DNA of 64,000 bases from Rhodospirillales bacterium (GTDB lineage Bacteria > Pseudomonadota > Alphaproteobacteria > Acetobacterales > Acetobacteraceae). Location of the stretch: NCBI GenBank assembly GCA_025352565.1, contig JANXTF010000010.1, forward strand, positions 32,750 through 96,749, given 5' to 3'. This document shows, one piece after another, positions 1 to 8,063 of this stretch; the first letter of the stretch is position 1, and each line of letters opens with the position of its first letter. The notes beneath the pieces were generated by a model that saw only the letters and a program-made list of their open reading frames with translations, searched no databases and was not told where the DNA came from. A program made the position numbers and the translations under genes.

Positions 1-1
1 C

Positions 2-726
<725 letters not shown>

Positions 727-727
<1 letters not shown>

Positions 728-775
728 AACCCGCATTCGCGTTTCGCCTCGCAAAATGCGAAAATCTACGGGTTT
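727..775 (+). terminator. Large stem-loop after the activator gene
   Basis: The outer stem is AAACCCG (727-733) with CGGGTTT (769-775). The inner stem pairs 736-747 with 751-762 around a 3-base loop, with one wobble and one mismatch. It starts at the last base of the stop codon. There is no clear run of T after it, so it may be an intrinsic terminator of weak type, an mRNA-stabilising hairpin, or part of the control region of the next gene. Confidence 0.4.
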
Positions 776-800
776 GGCTGCTGAAACACCCGCTTTCGGG

Positions 801-815
801 TGGCACGATCCATGC
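801..815 (+). promoter_or_regulatory. Candidate sigma-54 (-24/-12) promoter
   Basis: The sequence TGGCACGATCCATGC matches the sigma-54 consensus TGGCAC-N5-TTGC at nine of the ten fixed positions, with the invariant GG and GC at the required 10-bp spacing. It lies 34 bp before the GlmS-like start codon and just downstream of a gene for a sigma-54 activator. The predicted transcription start is near 827. The match and context are seen; activity is inference. Confidence 0.6.
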
Positions 816-821
816 GCTGCG

Positions 822-839
822 TCCTCCAGGTTCGGAGGA
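822..839 (+). promoter_or_regulatory. Hairpin covering the ribosome binding site of the GlmS-like gene
   Basis: TCCTCC (822-827) can pair with GGAGGA (834-839) around the loop AGGTTC. The right arm contains the Shine-Dalgarno sequence GGAGG, 10 bases before the ATG at 849. If a transcript starts upstream of 822 the site would be masked. If it starts at the predicted sigma-54 start (about 827) the left arm is absent and the site is free. The pairing is seen; a regulatory role is inference. Confidence 0.35.
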
Positions 840-848
840 TTTTCGCTC

Positions 849-2672
849 ATGAGCGGCATCGTAGGCTTGGTTGACGGCTACCCGGTGGCACGCGACCTGA
901 TCGAGGCGCTGGGCCGCCTGGAACATCGCGGCCACGATGCGGCGGGAATCGCCGTCGCGGGACCCGGCTTCGGCATCCGCAAGGTGGTCGGCCGGTCGGC
1001 GGGGCTCGACACCGCGCTGGACCGCCTGGACGCAGCCCCCATGGGCGGCCATGCCGGCATTGCGCAGAGCAGCTGGGCGCCGTTCGGCGGCGCCGAGGCG
1101 CCGGGTGCGGACCCTTTCGTGTGGGGCGGTGTCGCCGTGGTGCATGACGGGCTGATCCAGAACCAGCGCGAACTCCGGATGGAACTGCGCCTGGCCCTCG
1201 GCGCCAACCAGCGCGAGATGGCTCCCTCCGACAACGACGCCGAGGGGGAGGTGATCCCCCGCCTGATCGCCGCCGCCCGCGCCCGCGGGGCCGCCCCGAT
1301 GGAAGCCGTCCGCTGGGCGACCGGCCGACTGCGCGGCGCCTACTCCCTGGCCGTGCTGTTCCAGGACCAGCCGGATGTGCTGCTGGTCGCCAATCATGGC
1401 AGCCCGATCGTGGTCGCCCGCAACCAGACAGGGTCCGGCGTCGCCTCCGATCCGCGGGCGCTGCGGGGGCTGTGCGAGGACTACTCCCCGCTCGAGGACG
1501 GCGACATCGCCGAACTGCGCCCCGACGGCGTCCGCATCCATGACCGAGGGGGCCTGCTGACCGAGCGGCACTGGCAGAAGGTCATGCCCGATGCCCGCGT
1601 CGTGCCGGAGGAAGGCTATGTCTATCGCACGCGCGGCGACATCGCCGGCACCCGCGCGGCCCTGGTCCGCACCGACGCGGCCCTGCGCGACCGCGCCGTG
1701 CCCGGCGCGATATCGGCCGCCAACCGTCTGCTTGTTCTCGGGGTCGGCAGCGCCCTTCGTGCCGCCGAGACCGCGCGCGTCTGGCTGGAGCGGCTGAGCG
1801 GTCTGCCCGTCGACGTCGAGTGCGCCGCCGAATATTGCGGCCGCGATGCGCCGCCTCGCCAGGGCAGCGTCGCCATCCTTGTGTCCCGCACCGGCGAGAC
1901 GGCCGACATCGTGCTCGCCCGCCAGATGCTTGCCGCCCAGGGCCTGCCCTGCGTGGCGCTTACCGAGGCCCCGCATAGCCGCCTCGCCGACGGCGCGGCC
2001 CTGTTCTGGCCCACCAATGCCGGCCCGGAGGCGGCGCCCGCCGCCACCAAAAGCTTCTCCGCCCAGTTGCTCGCCTTGCTCCGGCTCGGGCAGCGGATCG
2101 GCGCCGCCCGTGGCACGCTGAGCGGCGACGCGCTGGCCGAAGCCGAACTGGCACTCGCCGAGGCGCCCGTCGCCGCCGCGCTGGCCGAGGCCGCCGAAGC
2201 CCGTTTCGCCGCCATCGCCTGCCGTCTCGCCCAGGCCAATGAGGCCCTGCTGATCGGTCGCGGCGGCGGCGCGGCCATCGCCGCCGACGGCGCCCAGAAG
2301 CTGCGCGAACTCGCCCAGCTCCCCGCCCATGCCTGCGCCGCCGGCCAGCTGCGCCACGGCGCCATCGCGCTCGTGCATGACGCCATGCCCGTCATCGTCT
2401 GCGCCGAGGCTGATGCGCGCCTGGCCAGCACCGTGGTCGATGCCGAGGAAGCGCGTGCGCGCGGCGCCCAGGTGATCGTGCTGGTCGAGTCACGCGCCAC
2501 CGCCGATTTCCACCATGTGGCGCATGACGTGGTGGCGCTGCCGGGCAGGGGCCTCGCCAACCTGTTCGCGCAGGCGATGGCGGTGCAGCTGATCGCCTAC
2601 CACACCGGCCTCGCCTTGGGGCACGATGTGGACCGGCCACGCAACCTGATGCACGCCGTCGGCGTGGAATAG
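849..2672 (+). CDS. GlmS-like protein with degenerate glutaminase site
   Basis: 607 residues, the size and domain order of glucosamine-6-phosphate synthase: N-terminal Ntn glutaminase fold (1-~225), then two SIS sugar-isomerase domains (~280-430 and ~450-590), ending DVDRPRNLMHAVGVE. Key residues are changed. The protein starts MSGIVG instead of MCGIVG, so the Cys1 nucleophile is Ser. The HTRWATHG segment is QSSWAPFG and VVHNG is VVHDG, which removes the glutamine-pocket Arg73 and Asn98. In the isomerase, the equivalents of Glu488 (QKLRE) and His504 (QLRHG) remain, but Lys603 of NLAKSV is His (NLMHAV). It therefore cannot be a normal glutamine-dependent GlmS. It may be ammonia-dependent, act on another sugar, or be a binding or regulatory paralogue. 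The start is set by MSGIVG and the GGAGG site. Confidence 0.85.
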   Translation: MSGIVGLVDGYPVARDLIEALGRLEHRGHDAAGIAVAGPGFGIRKVVGRSAGLDTALDRLDAAPMGGHAGIAQSSWAPFGGAEAPGADPFVWGGVAVVHDGLIQNQRELRMELRLALGANQREMAPSDNDAEGEVIPRLIAAARARGAAPMEAVRWATGRLRGAYSLAVLFQDQPDVLLVANHGSPIVVARNQTGSGVASDPRALRGLCEDYSPLEDGDIAELRPDGVRIHDRGGLLTERHWQKVMPDARVVPEEGYVYRTRGDIAGTRAALVRTDAALRDRAVPGAISAANRLLVLGVGSALRAAETARVWLERLSGLPVDVECAAEYCGRDAPPRQGSVAILVSRTGETADIVLARQMLAAQGLPCVALTEAPHSRLADGAALFWPTNAGPEAAPAATKSFSAQLLALLRLGQRIGAARGTLSGDALAEAELALAEAPVAAALAEAAEARFAAIACRLAQANEALLIGRGGGAAIAADGAQKLRELAQLPAHACAAGQLRHGAIALVHDAMPVIVCAEADARLASTVVDAEEARARGAQVIVLVESRATADFHHVAHDVVALPGRGLANLFAQAMAVQLIAYHTGLALGHDVDRPRNLMHAVGVE

Positions 2673-2733
2673 AGCGAAGGCATTCGGTTGCCGGTCCGGC
2701 GCAACTCGGTCAAATTGAGCGCCGCGCGATAGA

Positions 2734-2750
2734 GCCCGCATCAAGCGGGC
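2734..2750 (+). terminator. Small hairpin between the GlmS-like gene and the transporter operon
   Basis: GCCCGC and GCGGGC pair around the loop ATCAA. No T run follows. It sits before the AGGAGGG ribosome binding site of the next gene (2757-2763) and could be a weak terminator or a 5' leader hairpin. Confidence 0.25.
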
Positions 2751-2771
2751 CGCGCAGGAGGGAACACGGCC

Positions 2772-3830
2772 ATGAAGCAATCACCCGGGCGTGGCGGCGG
2801 ACGCCGGCGGCTGGCGCGAAGCGCGCTGCTTGCGATGTTCGGCCTCGGCGTGCTCAACGCCGCGCCCGCGCGGGCGGCCGGAAACGTCGTCGTGTATTGC
2901 GGCGTGAACGAGGAGTGGTGCCGCGCGGCCGCGACCGCGTTCGAGCAGAAAAGCGGCGTGCATGTCGACATGACCCGCCAGAGCGCCGGCGAATTGTACG
3001 CCCGCCTGCGCGCCGAGAAGGACAATCCACGCGGCGACATTTGGTACGGCGGCACCGGCGACCCGCATTTGCAGGCGGCGTCGGACCAGCTGACCGAGCC
3101 GTATCAATCGCCGGCCCTGAGCCAGCTGCGCGAATGGGCGCAGAATCAGGCGAAGCGGTCCGGCAACCGCACCGTCGGGCTGTATCTCGGCGCGCTCGGC
3201 TTCGGCTATAACGCCGACGAACTGGCCAAGCGCAAACTCGCCGCGCCCGCCTGCTGGGCCGATCTGCTCAAGCCCGAGTTCAAGGGCGAGGTCGAGATGG
3301 CCGACCCCAACGCGTCCGGCACCGCATGGACCATGCTCGCGACCATCGTGCAGCTGATGGGCGAGGATCGCGCGTTCGACTACCTCAAGAGCCTGCACCG
3401 GAACATCGTCCAGTACACCAGTGCCGGCGCCGCGCCCGCCATGGCGGTTGGCCAGGGCGAGGTGATCGTCGGCATCGCCTTCCAGCACGACATGATCGAC
3501 AGCGCCAAGCACCATCCGGCGGTCAAGGTGGTGTCGCCCTGCGAGGGCACCGGCTACGAGATCGGCTCCATGAGCATCATTAAGGGCGCCCGCCACCCCG
3601 ACGAGGCGCGCCAGTTCTACGAATGGGCGCTCACCCCGGCGGCCCAGGCGATCGCGGGCCGCACCGGCAGCTACCAGATCCCGTCCAACACGGCCACGCC
3701 GGTTCCCCCCGAGGCGCCCGACATCAGCAAGATCAACCTGATCGACTACGATTTCGCGAAATTCGGCTCGTCCGAGACGCGCAGGCGGCTGCTCATGCGC
3801 TGGACCAAGGAGGTCAAGAACGGCGGCTAA
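2772..3830 (+). CDS. ABC transporter periplasmic substrate-binding protein, AfuA type
   Basis: 352 residues with a twin-Arg-rich n-region, a hydrophobic core and a signal cleavage site near ARA-AGNVVV. The mature part carries hallmarks of the AfuA/FbpA-like cluster: VVVYCGVNEEW at the start, [42 protein letters not shown] and PCEGTGYEIGSMSII. Family members bind ferric iron or phosphorylated sugars; Actinobacillus AfuA binds hexose phosphates. It heads an operon with a fused permease, an ATPase and inositol-degrading enzymes, so inositol or an inositol phosphate is a reasonable inferred ligand. The ribosome binding site AGGAGGG lies 8 bases before the ATG. Confidence 0.9.
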   Translation: MKQSPGRGGGRRRLARSALLAMFGLGVLNAAPARAAGNVVVYCGVNEEWCRAAATAFEQKSGVHVDMTRQSAGELYARLRAEKDNPRGDIWYGGTGDPHLQAASDQLTEPYQSPALSQLREWAQNQAKRSGNRTVGLYLGALGFGYNADELAKRKLAAPACWADLLKPEFKGEVEMADPNASGTAWTMLATIVQLMGEDRAFDYLKSLHRNIVQYTSAGAAPAMAVGQGEVIVGIAFQHDMIDSAKHHPAVKVVSPCEGTGYEIGSMSIIKGARHPDEARQFYEWALTPAAQAIAGRTGSYQIPSNTATPVPPEAPDISKINLIDYDFAKFGSSETRRRLLMRWTKEVKNGG

Positions 3831-3838
3831 GGCGCGAC

Positions 3839-5926
3839 ATGCGCACAGCCCTGGCGGGCGCCACCGGAAGCGGCCCCATTGCGTGGGCCTTGATCGCCAT
3901 CGTCTCGCTGGCGCTGGTGCCTTGGTACGGCATCGAGGGCGGCCCGGCCGCGTGGTCCGCCCTCGTGCATGGCTGGCGCGGCCATGCCTGGCTGCTGCCG
4001 ATGCTGGCGGTACCGGTTCTTGCCTGCTGCTCGACCGGCCGGCCCTGGCTGCTCGTGGCGGCCGGTCTGGGCGGGCTCGCCTGGCTCGGCGTGGAGGCAT
4101 TCGCCATCGGACGCGGCCAGCCGGCCCTCGGATGGGGCGCGTTGGCGTTCGCCATCGCCTGCCTGATGCTCGCGGCCCACGGGCTGGCCCTCAGGGGCTG
4201 GTGCCGGGGCGACGTGTTCACGGTGGGTGCGATCGGGCTGGTCGCGGGCTCGATCCTGGTGTTCGTCGGCTACCCGGTCGGCTGCATCCTCCTCTCCGCC
4301 TTCCAGGACAATGCCGGCCGCCTCGACCTCGCGGCCTTCGCGGCCAAGCTGACCGACCCGTCGATCTGGGGCCTCGGCTGCCTCCAGGGCGGGCGAAGCT
4401 GCGGCATCGCGTGGAACTCGCTGGCCCAGGCGGTGATCGTGGGCGTGCTGACCACGCTGCTCGGCCTCGCCTTCGCGCTCGTCTCGGCGCGCACGCGGGT
4501 TCGCTTCAAGCCGCTGCTCCGGGTCATGTCGGTGCTGCCCGTGATAACGCCCCCCTTCGTCATCGGGCTCGCGCTGATCCTGCTGTTCGGCCGCGCCGGC
4601 ATGGTCAGCAACCTGCTGCGCGACTGGTTCGACATTCCGCGCAGCCGCTGGATCTACGGCATGCCCGGACTCACCATCGCGCAGCTTCTGGCGTTCACGC
4701 CGATCGCGTACCTCGTGCTGCTCGGCGTGCTGCAAGGCGTCAGTCCGAGCATGGAGGAGGCTTCCCAGACGCTGCGCGCGGGGCGTTGGCGCACCTTCCG
4801 CCTCGTCACCTGGCCATTGATCCGCCCCGGCCTCGCCAACGCCTTCCTGATCGGCTTCATCGAGAGCCTGGCCGATTTCGGCAACCCGATGATGATCGGC
4901 GGCAATTTCCGGGTGCTCTCGACCGGCGTCTATTTCGCCGTCGTGGGTGCCGCCGTCGATCAGGGACAGGCCGCCGTGCTGGCGATCGTGCTGCTGGCGT
5001 TCACGCTCGGCGCCTTCGTGCTGCAACGCCTCTGGACCGGACGGCGCAGCTACGTGACCGTGACCGGCAAGGGCGATTCCGGCGTGCCGGCCACGCTGCC
5101 GCCCGTTCTGCGCGGCGTCTGCTTCGCGGCCGTGGCGCCCTGGATCGTGCTCACCGTGGCCGTCTATGGCGTGATCCTGTTCGGCGGCTTCGTCGAGGCG
5201 GTGGGCACCAACAACACGCCGACCTTGGCCTATTTCCGCACCGCCTTCGCCATCGGCCGCGGCGATCACGGCTGGTTCCTCGCCGGCTCCGCCTGGAACT
5301 CGCTCATCACCACCCTTGAGGTCGCCGCCCTCGCCATGCCGATCACGGCGGCATTCGGCATCCTGACCGCCTACCTGCTGAGCCGGCAGCCTTTCGCGGG
5401 CCGCTCGCTGTTCGAATTCCTGACCATGATGAGCTTCGCCATTCCCGGCACCGTCATCGGCGTCAGCTACATTCTCGCCTTCAACGTGGCCCCCATCGAG
5501 CTGACCGGCACGGGCCTCATCATGGTGATCGCCTTTGTTTTCCGAAACATGCCCGTCGGCATCCGCGCGGGGCTGGCCAATCTCAGCCAGATCGACCGCT
5601 CGCTCGACGAGGCGTCGTTCACGCTCGGCGCCCGCTCGTCCGTCACGCTGCGCCGCGTTATCCTGCCGCTGTTGCGTCCGGCGGTCGCGACCTCGATGGT
5701 GTATGCGTTCGTGCGCGCCATCACCAGCGTCAGCGCCGTTATCTTCCTGGTGAGCGGCGAGTACAACCTCGCCACCGTCTATATCGTCGGACGCGCCGAA
5801 TACGGGGAGTATGGCCTGGCCATCGTCTATTCCGCCGTGCTGATCGCGATCATGGTCGTGGCGCTGCTCGCCATCCAGGCCCTCGTCGGCGAGCGCCGCA
5901 TCGGCCGCCGCGCGGTCGCGGCATGA
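3839..5926 (+). CDS. ABC transporter permease, fused AfuB type
   Basis: 695 residues, the usual length for AfuB-like permeases in which two permease halves are fused in one chain. About 12-14 membrane segments are visible. Two inner-membrane EAA loops stand out: MEEASQTLRAGRWRTFRLVTW in the first half and LDEASFTLGARSSVTLRR in the second, which dock the ATPase. The N-terminal ~140 residues add extra membrane segments not found in short permeases. The ATG at 3839 follows the binding-protein stop by 8 bases. The gene ends in an ATGA overlap with the ATPase gene, so both are translationally coupled. Confidence 0.9.
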   Translation: MRTALAGATGSGPIAWALIAIVSLALVPWYGIEGGPAAWSALVHGWRGHAWLLPMLAVPVLACCSTGRPWLLVAAGLGGLAWLGVEAFAIGRGQPALGWGALAFAIACLMLAAHGLALRGWCRGDVFTVGAIGLVAGSILVFVGYPVGCILLSAFQDNAGRLDLAAFAAKLTDPSIWGLGCLQGGRSCGIAWNSLAQAVIVGVLTTLLGLAFALVSARTRVRFKPLLRVMSVLPVITPPFVIGLALILLFGRAGMVSNLLRDWFDIPRSRWIYGMPGLTIAQLLAFTPIAYLVLLGVLQGVSPSMEEASQTLRAGRWRTFRLVTWPLIRPGLANAFLIGFIESLADFGNPMMIGGNFRVLSTGVYFAVVGAAVDQGQAAVLAIVLLAFTLGAFVLQRLWTGRRSYVTVTGKGDSGVPATLPPVLRGVCFAAVAPWIVLTVAVYGVILFGGFVEAVGTNNTPTLAYFRTAFAIGRGDHGWFLAGSAWNSLITTLEVAALAMPITAAFGILTAYLLSRQPFAGRSLFEFLTMMSFAIPGTVIGVSYILAFNVAPIELTGTGLIMVIAFVFRNMPVGIRAGLANLSQIDRSLDEASFTLGARSSVTLRRVILPLLRPAVATSMVYAFVRAITSVSAVIFLVSGEYNLATVYIVGRAEYGEYGLAIVYSAVLIAIMVVALLAIQALVGERRIGRRAVAA

Positions 5927-7074
5927 CCGGCATGGCGGACGCGGTCGTGTTCGACGCGGTCACCAAGCGGTACGGGCTGGTCACCGCCGTCGACGATGTG
6001 AGCTTCACGATCGCGCCCGGAACGCTGGTGACGCTGCTCGGCCCGTCCGGCTGCGGCAAGACCAGCACGCTGCGCCTGATCGCGGGGCTGGAGCAGCCGA
6101 GCAAGGGGCGCATCCTGATCGGCGGCGCCGACGTCACGCATCTTTCGGCCGCCGAGCGGGATGTCAGCATGGTATTCCAGTCCTATGCGCTGTTCCCGCA
6201 CATGAGCGTCATGGACAATGTCTGCTACGGCCTGCGCGCCGGCGGCAGCAAGCGGCGCGCGGCCGAGGCGATGGCCGCCGACAAGATCGGCGCGGTCGGG
6301 TTGTCGGGCTTCGAGCGGCGCCTGCCGAGCGAACTTTCCGGCGGCCAGCAGCAGCGCGTGGCGGTGGCACGCGCGATCGTGCTCGAACCGAAGGTTCTGC
6401 TGTTCGACGAGCCGCTCTCGAATCTCGACGCGAAATTGCGCCGCCGCGTCCGCGACGACATCCGTGCGCTGCAACAATCCCTCCGTCTCACCGTCGTGTA
6501 CGTGACGCATGACCAGGAGGAGGCGCTGGCGGTGTCGGACCGGATCATCGTCATGCACCGCGCGCGCATCGTGCAGGACGGCACGCCGCGTCAGCTGTAC
6601 GAGCAGCCCAGCAGCCGCTTCATCGCCGATTTCATCGGCAACGCGAACCTGATCCCGATCACCGTGGCGCGGGATGGCGATTTCGCGCGCGCCACGCTCG
6701 GCACGATGACGCTGCGCCTGCCCCACCGCGACGTGCCGGATGGGTTGGCGGAACTTGCGGTACGCCCCGAGGCCATCCGCATCTTCGCCCGCGCGCCCCA
6801 GCCCAACGAGATCGCCGGCACCATCCGCAAATCGGCCTATCTCGGCAGCCATATAGAATACGAGGTGGCGCTCGACGGCGTGCCCGGCGAGATTTTCGTG
6901 ATCGACGGTGACGTGGCGGCGCCGCTGCCGCCGGGAACCGCCATCAGCGTTGCCATCGCCCCCGGCGGCGCTACCATCGTCGCCGCCCCCGGCGGCGCCA
7001 CAGTGGGCGGTGCCCCCGGCGGCGCCACAGTGGGCGGCGCTGCGCCTGACCAACCGGAGAGACAACCAGCATGA
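5923..7074 (+). CDS. ABC transporter ATP-binding protein, AfuC/PotA type
   Basis: 383 residues. Walker A GPSGCGKTS, Q-loop VFQSYALFPHMSV, signature LSGGQQQR, Walker B VLLFDEPLSNLD and switch His in VYVTHDQEEA are all intact. A C-terminal TOBE regulatory domain follows (~240-345). The last ~40 residues consist of three 9-residue repeats (APGGATVGG and variants), which look like a recent expansion and are not part of the family. It overlaps the permease by ATGA and iolG by ATGA. A second ATG at 5932 is possible. Confidence 0.93.
   Translation: MTGMADAVVFDAVTKRYGLVTAVDDVSFTIAPGTLVTLLGPSGCGKTSTLRLIAGLEQPSKGRILIGGADVTHLSAAERDVSMVFQSYALFPHMSVMDNVCYGLRAGGSKRRAAEAMAADKIGAVGLSGFERRLPSELSGGQQQRVAVARAIVLEPKVLLFDEPLSNLDAKLRRRVRDDIRALQQSLRLTVVYVTHDQEEALAVSDRIIVMHRARIVQDGTPRQLYEQPSSRFIADFIGNANLIPITVARDGDFARATLGTMTLRLPHRDVPDGLAELAVRPEAIRIFARAPQPNEIAGTIRKSAYLGSHIEYEVALDGVPGEIFVIDGDVAAPLPPGTAISVAIAPGGATIVAAPGGATVGGAPGGATVGGAAPDQPERQPA
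6958..7038 (+). repeat. 27-bp tandem repeat, 3 copies, in frame at the 3' end of the ATPase gene
   Basis: Units at 6958-6984, 6985-7011 and 7012-7038 encode APGGATIVA, APGGATVGG and APGGATVGG. The last two differ by one base in the 27 (a silent GGT/GGC change), so the expansion is recent. The reading frame is kept and the next gene still overlaps the stop. Confidence 0.85.
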
Positions 7075-8063
7075 TCGGTTTCGCCGTCATCGGATGTGGC
7101 CGTATCGGTCGGATGCACGCCCGCAATGTTCGCGCGCATCCCCGCGCCGACCTCGTGGCATGTTACGACATCGCTTCCCAGGCGGCCGCCGAGACCGCCG
7201 CCGAACTTGGTTCGGCGGCGGCGCGCTCGATCGAGGAGGTGCTCGCCAACCCGCGAATCCGTGCCGTGTTCATCGCGTCGAGTACCGACACGCACACCGA
7301 CCTGATCGAGCGGTCGGTCAAGGCCGGCAAGGCGGTAATGTGCGAAAAGCCGGTCGATCTCGACCTCGCACGGGTCGATGCGTGCTGGCAGCGGATCGCG
7401 GACCTGAAGCCGCTGGTGATGATCGGTTTCAACCGCCGTTTCGACCCGTCGTTCCGCGCCGTGCGGGCGCGTGTCGCCGCGGGCGAGATCGGCGCCGTCG
7501 AGCAGGTCGTCATCACCAGCCGCGACCCCGCGCCGCCAGCGGCCGCCTATGTCGCGGTGTCGGGCGGGCTGTTCCGCGACATGACGATCCATGATTTCGA
7601 CATGGCACGGTACCTGGCGGGCGATATCGTCGAAATGCGGGCGATGGGAGCCAATCTGATCGCGCCGGAAATCCGCGCGGCGGGCGATTTCGACGCCGCC
7701 ATGCTGATCATGCGCGCGGCGTCGGGCGCTCTCGTCCACATCAACAACAGCCGCCGCTGCGCCTATGGCTACGACCAGCGTATCGAGGTGTTCGGCGCCA
7801 CCGGCATGTTGCAGGCCCATAACCGCCACGACACCACTGTCGAGGCGTGGGGCGCGGGGGCCACGCACGCGCGGGATCGGGCGCAGGACTTCTTTATCGC
7901 GCGCTATGCCGAAGCCTATCGCGCCGAACTCGACCACTTCATCGACTGCGTCGAGACCGGGGCCGCCCCCATCGCGGGCTTCGCGGAAGGCCGCGAGGCG
8001 CTGCGGCTGGCTGACGCCGCGATCGAGAGTGCCGAGAGCGGGCGCGCGGTGCGACTGGCATGA
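7071..8063 (+). CDS. iolG: Inositol 2-dehydrogenase (Gfo/Idh/MocA family)
   Basis: 330 residues. It oxidises myo-inositol at C2 to scyllo-inosose with NAD+. The N-terminal Rossmann fold has GCGRIGRMHARN (residues ~8-19); the family motif is EKPVDLD with the catalytic Lys; the substrate domain has GFNRRFDPSF and the catalytic DMTIHDFDMAR (Asp and His). These are typical of IolG rather than other Gfo/Idh enzymes. It overlaps the upstream ATPase and the downstream iolD by ATGA on both sides. IolD and IolE directly follow, which supports the inositol assignment strongly. Confidence 0.92.
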   Translation: MIGFAVIGCGRIGRMHARNVRAHPRADLVACYDIASQAAAETAAELGSAAARSIEEVLANPRIRAVFIASSTDTHTDLIERSVKAGKAVMCEKPVDLDLARVDACWQRIADLKPLVMIGFNRRFDPSFRAVRARVAAGEIGAVEQVVITSRDPAPPAAAYVAVSGGLFRDMTIHDFDMARYLAGDIVEMRAMGANLIAPEIRAAGDFDAAMLIMRAASGALVHINNSRRCAYGYDQRIEVFGATGMLQAHNRHDTTVEAWGAGATHARDRAQDFFIARYAEAYRAELDHFIDCVETGAAPIAGFAEGREALRLADAAIESAESGRAVRLA

